Of a stretch of DNA of 10,116 nt, positions 7,232 through 10,116 are shown piece by piece; the stretch's first letter is position 1, and each line of letters begins with the position of its first letter. The stretch lies in assembly GCA_036745495.1 (NCBI GenBank), contig DAIOGA010000027.1, positions 1-10,116 of the forward strand. The letters run 5' to 3'. The notes below the pieces were generated by a model that did no database searches, was not told where the DNA came from, and saw nothing but the letters and a program-made list of their open reading frames with translations. The translations under genes and the position numbers were made by a program. Source of the DNA: Methylopumilus sp036745495. Its GTDB lineage: Bacteria > Pseudomonadota > Gammaproteobacteria > Burkholderiales > Methylophilaceae.

Positions 7232-7984
7232 TTATTCAGCAACTGCCTCAGTTACTTCTACAAATTCTTCTTCTTGTGCTACTGATTTAGCAAGCTCATT
7301 TAATGCTTGGCTTTTACCTTCCAGAACTGCGTCAGCCATACCTCGAGCATAAAGCCTAATAGCTCTACTTGAATCATCATTACCTGGAATCACATAAGAA
7401 ATATCATCAGGCGAGTTATTTGTATCAACTACACCAATAATAGGTATACCAAGCTTATTTGCTTCAACTACAGCACCACTTTCATGGCCCACGTCAATAA
7501 TAAATATCGCGTCAGGAAGCGCTGTCATATCCTTAATACCGCCGATTGAGCGTTGTAATTTTTCATAATCACGCTTATAACCTAGAGCTTCTTTTTTATT
7601 AAATTTTTGTAGGCTACCATCTTGAAGCATAGCTTCGTAATCATTAAGACGTTTGATAGATTGTCTAACAGTTTTAAAATTTGTAAGCATGCCACCTAAC
7701 CATCTGTGATTTACATAAGACACACCAGCACGAGATGCTTCTTCTTTAAGAATTTCTCGGGCCTGTCTTTTGGTACCCACAAATAGAATACGTCCTTTAT
7801 TTGCGGCAAGGGTTCGAATGTACTTCAAAGCCTCTTGAAACATTGGCAATGTTTTTTCAAGGTTAACAATATGAATTTTATTTCTATCACCAAAAATGTA
7901 TGGTGCCATTCTTGGATTCCAATAACGGGTTTGATGGCCGAAATGGACACCCGCTTCTAACATTTGACGCATAGTAACTGACAT
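7232..7984 (-). CDS. rpsB: 30S ribosomal protein S2
   Basis: S2 is a structural protein of the small subunit, assembled late and needed for S1 binding. The 250-residue product is of normal length. It begins with the conserved MRQMLEAGVHFGHQTRYWNP, has NRWLGGMLTNF-like HRWLGGMLTNFKT in the middle, and carries the second family signature in PDAIFIIDVGHESGAVVEA followed by GIPIIGVVDTNNSPD. The tail is acidic (EEEFVEVTEAVAE). The ATG at 7982-7984 follows GGAGT by five bases; an alternative Met at residue 5 is less likely. It heads the minus-strand block. About 110 bases of structured leader precede it, and S2 is known to repress its own leader in gammaproteobacteria, so feedback control is plausible but not shown. 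Confidence 0.98.
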   Translation of the reverse strand: MSVTMRQMLEAGVHFGHQTRYWNPRMAPYIFGDRNKIHIVNLEKTLPMFQEALKYIRTLAANKGRILFVGTKRQAREILKEEASRAGVSYVNHRWLGGMLTNFKTVRQSIKRLNDYEAMLQDGSLQKFNKKEALGYKRDYEKLQRSIGGIKDMTALPDAIFIIDVGHESGAVVEANKLGIPIIGVVDTNNSPDDISYVIPGNDDSSRAIRLYARGMADAVLEGKSQALNELAKSVAQEEEFVEVTEAVAE

Positions 7985-8094
7985 AATTGACTCCGTTGTT
8001 ATGGGTTAAAAAAACATTACCTAATTACATCTATTTTTATAGACACCCTAACGTTAGGTAATGCAAAATTATTTCCTCAAGATCCTTGAAGAAG
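7985..8094 (-). promoter_or_regulatory. Structured 5' leader of rpsB (candidate S2-responsive or attenuator leader)
   Basis: From the predicted start near 8094 the leader RNA first forms a 9-bp hairpin with one G-U pair (arms 8085-8093 and 8073-8081, loop of three). Next comes a composite element: CATTACCTAA (8054-8063) pairs perfectly with TTAGGTAATG (8015-8024), enclosing a small hairpin TCTAT-AAAA-ATAGA (8030-8043). Directly after the closing arm there are seven U (8008-8014), then the ribosome-binding site. The left arm also lies inside the palindrome CCTAACGTTAGG (8047-8058), so an alternative short hairpin could compete with the long one. Established knowledge: rpsB leaders of gammaproteobacteria are autoregulated by S2. 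That this one is homologous is inference; the structure comes from reading base pairing by eye. Confidence 0.55.
7990..7994 (-). promoter_or_regulatory. Ribosome-binding site of rpsB
   Basis: GGAGT on the minus strand, five bases before the ATG. It lies about 13 bases after the U-run of the leader hairpin, so folding of the leader, or a protein bound to it, could hinder ribosome access. Confidence 0.65.
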
Positions 8095-8105
8095 CGCGCT
8101 ATAAT
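8077..8105 (+). promoter_or_regulatory. Predicted map promoter
   Basis: A perfect TATAAT at 8100-8105 lies 42 bases before the map ATG. The best -35 at 17-base spacing is TCAAGA (8077-8082), only three of six matches, and an AT-rich stretch lies further upstream. The expected transcript start is near 8112, giving a leader of about 36 bases. Confidence 0.5.
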
Positions 8106-8131
8106 AGCACAAAAAATAAGCTCAAACGCAA
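8101..8131 (-). promoter_or_regulatory. Predicted rpsB promoter
   Basis: On the minus strand there is an extended -10 element, TGC followed by TATTAT (8101-8109). A -35-like TTGCGT lies at 8126-8131 with a long 19-base spacer, so the extended -10 would have to carry much of the activity. The expected transcript start is near 8094, exactly at the base of the first leader hairpin. The -10 overlaps that of the divergent map promoter almost completely. Confidence 0.5.
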
Positions 8132-8147
8132 TATAAACGCAGCAATC

Positions 8148-8948
8148 ATGACAATACACATCAAAAATCCCCAAGAAATTGAAAAAATGCGTGTTGCTGG
8201 TAAATTAGCATCAGAAGTCCTTGATTTTATTACCCCTTTTGTAAAACCGGGCATTACCACTGAAGAAATTGACAAACTTTGCCATGATTATATGGTGAAT
8301 GTTCAAAATACCATTCCTGCCCCGCTCAATTACGCTCCGGACGGACACACTCCATATCCAAAATCAATTTGTACATCCATTAACCATCAAATCTGTCACG
8401 GTGTTCCAGGACCAAAAGCACTCAAAGAGGGTGATATTGTAAATATTGATATCACTGTTATTAAAGACGGTTTTCATGGCGATACAAGCCGCATGTTTCA
8501 TTTGGGCGAAACTTCTATCCAAGCTAAACGTTTATGCAAACTTACCTATGAAGCTATGTGGCTTGGTATTAAGCAAGTCAAACCGGGAGCAAAATTGGGC
8601 GATATTGGTTTTGTTATTCAAGATTTTGCCGAAAAAAATGGATTCAGCGTGGTACGAGAATTTTGTGGTCATGGGATTGGCAAGCGTTTTCATGAAGAGC
8701 CTCAAGTCCTTCACTATGGCAAACCAGGCACAGGACTTACTTTAGAAGCAGGCATGATTTTTACAATTGAGCCTATGATTAATGCAGGCAAAAGAGATAT
8801 TAAACAAATGCCTGATGGCTGGACTATAGTCACCAAAGATCGAAGTCTTTCAGCACAATGGGAGCATACAATCTTAGTTACTGAAATTGGTTATGAAGTG
8901 CTCACAGTTTCTGACAAAACACCCCCTCCACCTGCATTTATAAATTAA
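8148..8948 (+). CDS. map: Methionine aminopeptidase, type I
   Basis: Map removes the initiator methionine from nascent proteins whose second residue is small. The 266-residue product shows all five metal ligands of the pita-bread fold: Asp101 in NIDITV, Asp112 in HGDTS, His175 in CGHGIG, Glu208 in TIEPM and Glu239 in QWEHT. The substrate-contacting His84 is in CHGVP. Compared with E. coli Map it has a few extra residues in TIPAPLNYAPDGHTPYPKS and ends in PPPPAF, features I associate with betaproteobacterial forms. An in-frame ATG at 8061 would add 29 residues, but that extension is unlike the family, lies inside the rpsB leader and precedes the predicted promoter. ATG 8148 gives MTIHIKNPQEIEKMRVAGK, matching the normal N-terminus. 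No clear ribosome-binding site is visible. glnD follows after three bases. Confidence 0.97.
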   Translation: MTIHIKNPQEIEKMRVAGKLASEVLDFITPFVKPGITTEEIDKLCHDYMVNVQNTIPAPLNYAPDGHTPYPKSICTSINHQICHGVPGPKALKEGDIVNIDITVIKDGFHGDTSRMFHLGETSIQAKRLCKLTYEAMWLGIKQVKPGAKLGDIGFVIQDFAEKNGFSVVREFCGHGIGKRFHEEPQVLHYGKPGTGLTLEAGMIFTIEPMINAGKRDIKQMPDGWTIVTKDRSLSAQWEHTILVTEIGYEVLTVSDKTPPPPAFIN

Positions 8949-8951
8949 ATC

Positions 8952-10116
8952 TTGATTCAAAAAGAAATACTTAACTTAAAAAAAGAAATAGCTTTGAATG
9001 AGTCAAATCTCATTAAAGTATTCTTAAAAAAAAGAGATGGTCAATCTTATCTTAATAATCACTCTCTTCTCATTGACAAGGCATTAAAAGAACTCTGGGA
9101 ACAGCTTGAGTTCAAAAATAGTGCGTCTCTTGTAGCCTGTGGGGGTTATGGTCGCCAAGAATTATTTCCTTACTCTGACATCGACTTATTAATATTAATT
9201 CCAAATAAATTTAATAGCTCTTTAAATCAAAAAATTGAACAATTTATTACCTTAGCATGGGATCTAGGCTTAAGAATTGGTCATAGCGTCAGAAATATTA
9301 ATGAAACTAAAAGGGAAATTAAAAAAGATATTACGGTACAAACTAATCTCTTAGAAGGCAGATATCTTAATGGAGATAAAGCTCTATATAAGGAATTAAA
9401 AAAGATTATTAATGACACTCTTGTTTCTAAACGTTTCTATGAGGGCAAATTAAAAGAACAAGACCATAGACATCAGAAATATAATCAATCTGCATACCAA
9501 TTAGAGCCAAATATAAAAGAGAGTCCTGGTGGCTTAAGAGATTTGCAAATGATTCAATGGATTGGCAAAAGCTATATTGCAAGATTTAATTTGGAAAAAT
9601 TAAATCAAAGAAAATATCTTGACGCGCAAAATTATCAGAAACTTATTAAAACCGATCTATTTTTTAAAAATTTAAGAATCCTCCTTCACATTACAGCAAA
9701 ACAGAATGAAGATCGCCTGCTCTTTGATTACCAAAATCAATTAGGTCTATTGTTGAAGTATAAAAACAGTCCTTATAAAAAAAGAAGTGAATTATTTATG
9801 AGGGATGTTTACAAAGCGATTAATTTCACAACATATATCAATGAAGTGTTACTTAAAAAGCTTAATCCGAAAACAAATACTAAAATTAAAAAAGTTAGAA
9901 ACAATAAATTTCTTGTTATTCAGGATGAATATCTAGAAATTAGCCAAAATTACAAAAAAAAATCTATTACGCCGTATATTTTTGATGTGTTTATAACCTT
10001 TCAAAATGGTACATCGCTGAAATCGTTAGGGCCAAATCTAATGATATTGCTCCAAAATTCGTCAAAAGAAATAAATGAAGCTTTTCGAAAAAATAAAAAT
10101 CAACAAGAGAAATTCT
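8952..10116 (+). CDS. glnD: Bifunctional uridylyltransferase/uridylyl-removing enzyme GlnD, N-terminal part (runs off the window)
   Basis: GlnD senses glutamine and adds or removes UMP on PII proteins (GlnB/GlnK), thereby controlling glutamine synthetase and nitrogen-regulated transcription. The frame is open from 8949 to the window end, giving 388 codons of a protein normally near 860-890 residues. The nucleotidyltransferase motif GGYGRQELFPYSDIDLL spans residues 64-80, with catalytic Asp76 and Asp78; E. coli has Gly where this has Gln69. NLEPNIKESPGGLRDLQMIQW-type sequence, diagnostic for the GlnD family, follows at about residues 178-198. The HD (uridylyl-removing) and ACT domains lie outside. 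No ATG exists in frame near the beginning. TTG 8952, three bases after the map stop, keeps the N-terminal helix (KEILNLKKEIALNESNL); TTG 8994 is the alternative. The map stop is in the same frame, so the start cannot be further upstream. Confidence 0.93.
   Translation, partial: MIQKEILNLKKEIALNESNLIKVFLKKRDGQSYLNNHSLLIDKALKELWEQLEFKNSASLVACGGYGRQELFPYSDIDLLILIPNKFNSSLNQKIEQFITLAWDLGLRIGHSVRNINETKREIKKDITVQTNLLEGRYLNGDKALYKELKKIINDTLVSKRFYEGKLKEQDHRHQKYNQSAYQLEPNIKESPGGLRDLQMIQWIGKSYIARFNLEKLNQRKYLDAQNYQKLIKTDLFFKNLRILLHITAKQNEDRLLFDYQNQLGLLLKYKNSPYKKRSELFMRDVYKAINFTTYINEVLLKKLNPKTNTKIKKVRNNKFLVIQDEYLEISQNYKKKSITPYIFDVFITFQNGTSLKSLGPNLMILLQNSSKEINEAFRKNKNQQEKF

Noticed and set aside
8061..8147. 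A 29-residue N-terminal extension of Map from an upstream ATG at 8061
   Set aside because: The extension does not resemble Map proteins, lies within the rpsB leader and upstream of the TATAAT, and ATG 8148 gives the canonical N-terminus.
8446..8745. Alternative-frame plus-strand ORF (8446-8745) and minus-strand ORF (8532-8714) inside map
   Set aside because: Both lie entirely inside map, whose catalytic residues are encoded by the main frame.
8998..9000. ATG at 8998 as the glnD start
   Set aside because: It is out of frame with the conserved GlnD sequence.
1..10116. A novel defence, mobile or biosynthetic system
   Set aside because: Every gene is a recognised core gene in conserved order; no transposase, tRNA, rRNA, direct-repeat array, attachment site or unexplained gap longer than about 165 bases was found.

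Overview
The window is an AT-rich piece of a bacterial chromosome carrying one of the most conserved housekeeping neighbourhoods of Proteobacteria. Protein features point to a betaproteobacterium: the Map insertion reading TIPAPLNYAPDGHTPYPKS, the Map tail PPPPAF, and the gene order rpsB-tsf-pyrH-frr-uppS-cdsA-dxr-rseP-bamA divergent from map-glnD. The low GC (mid-30s per cent by eye, not computed), very tight gene packing and several TTG/GTG starts suggest a streamlined lineage such as the Methylophilaceae OM43/Methylopumilus group. That placement is inference; a marker-gene tree would settle it. A run of exactly 100 N (4708-4807) inside uppS shows that this is a draft assembly with a placeholder gap.

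Layout. Positions 1-7984 are nine minus-strand genes, read from right to left: rpsB (ribosomal protein S2), tsf (EF-Ts), pyrH (UMP kinase), frr (ribosome recycling factor), uppS (undecaprenyl diphosphate synthase, interrupted by the gap), cdsA (CDP-diacylglycerol synthase), dxr (first committed MEP-pathway step), rseP (site-2 protease) and bamA (outer-membrane assembly, N-terminal 360 residues only). Hairpins followed by U-runs lie between rpsB and tsf and between tsf and pyrH, so the block is probably divided into a translation part and a pyrH-to-bamA part. From frr to bamA every junction overlaps by one base or abuts with none, which suggests translational coupling. Positions 7985-8147 are a divergent control region. 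Positions 8148-10116 are plus-strand map (methionine aminopeptidase) and the first 388 codons of glnD (PII uridylyltransferase).

How the genes fit together. rpsB, tsf, frr and map serve protein synthesis and N-terminal processing, and pyrH feeds UTP/CTP supply. dxr starts synthesis of the isoprenoid units that UppS polymerises into the lipid carrier for peptidoglycan and O-antigen. CdsA uses CTP to make CDP-diacylglycerol for phospholipids. RseP and BamA belong to envelope stress signalling and outer-membrane protein insertion. GlnD senses glutamine and controls PII.

No novel system or mobile element was seen. The most interesting part is the map/rpsB divergent region. It has a near-symmetrical -10 element that could serve both directions, and an approximately 110-nt rpsB leader with one simple hairpin and one composite hairpin that ends in seven U just upstream of the rpsB ribosome-binding site. 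This is a candidate S2-responsive or attenuator leader.
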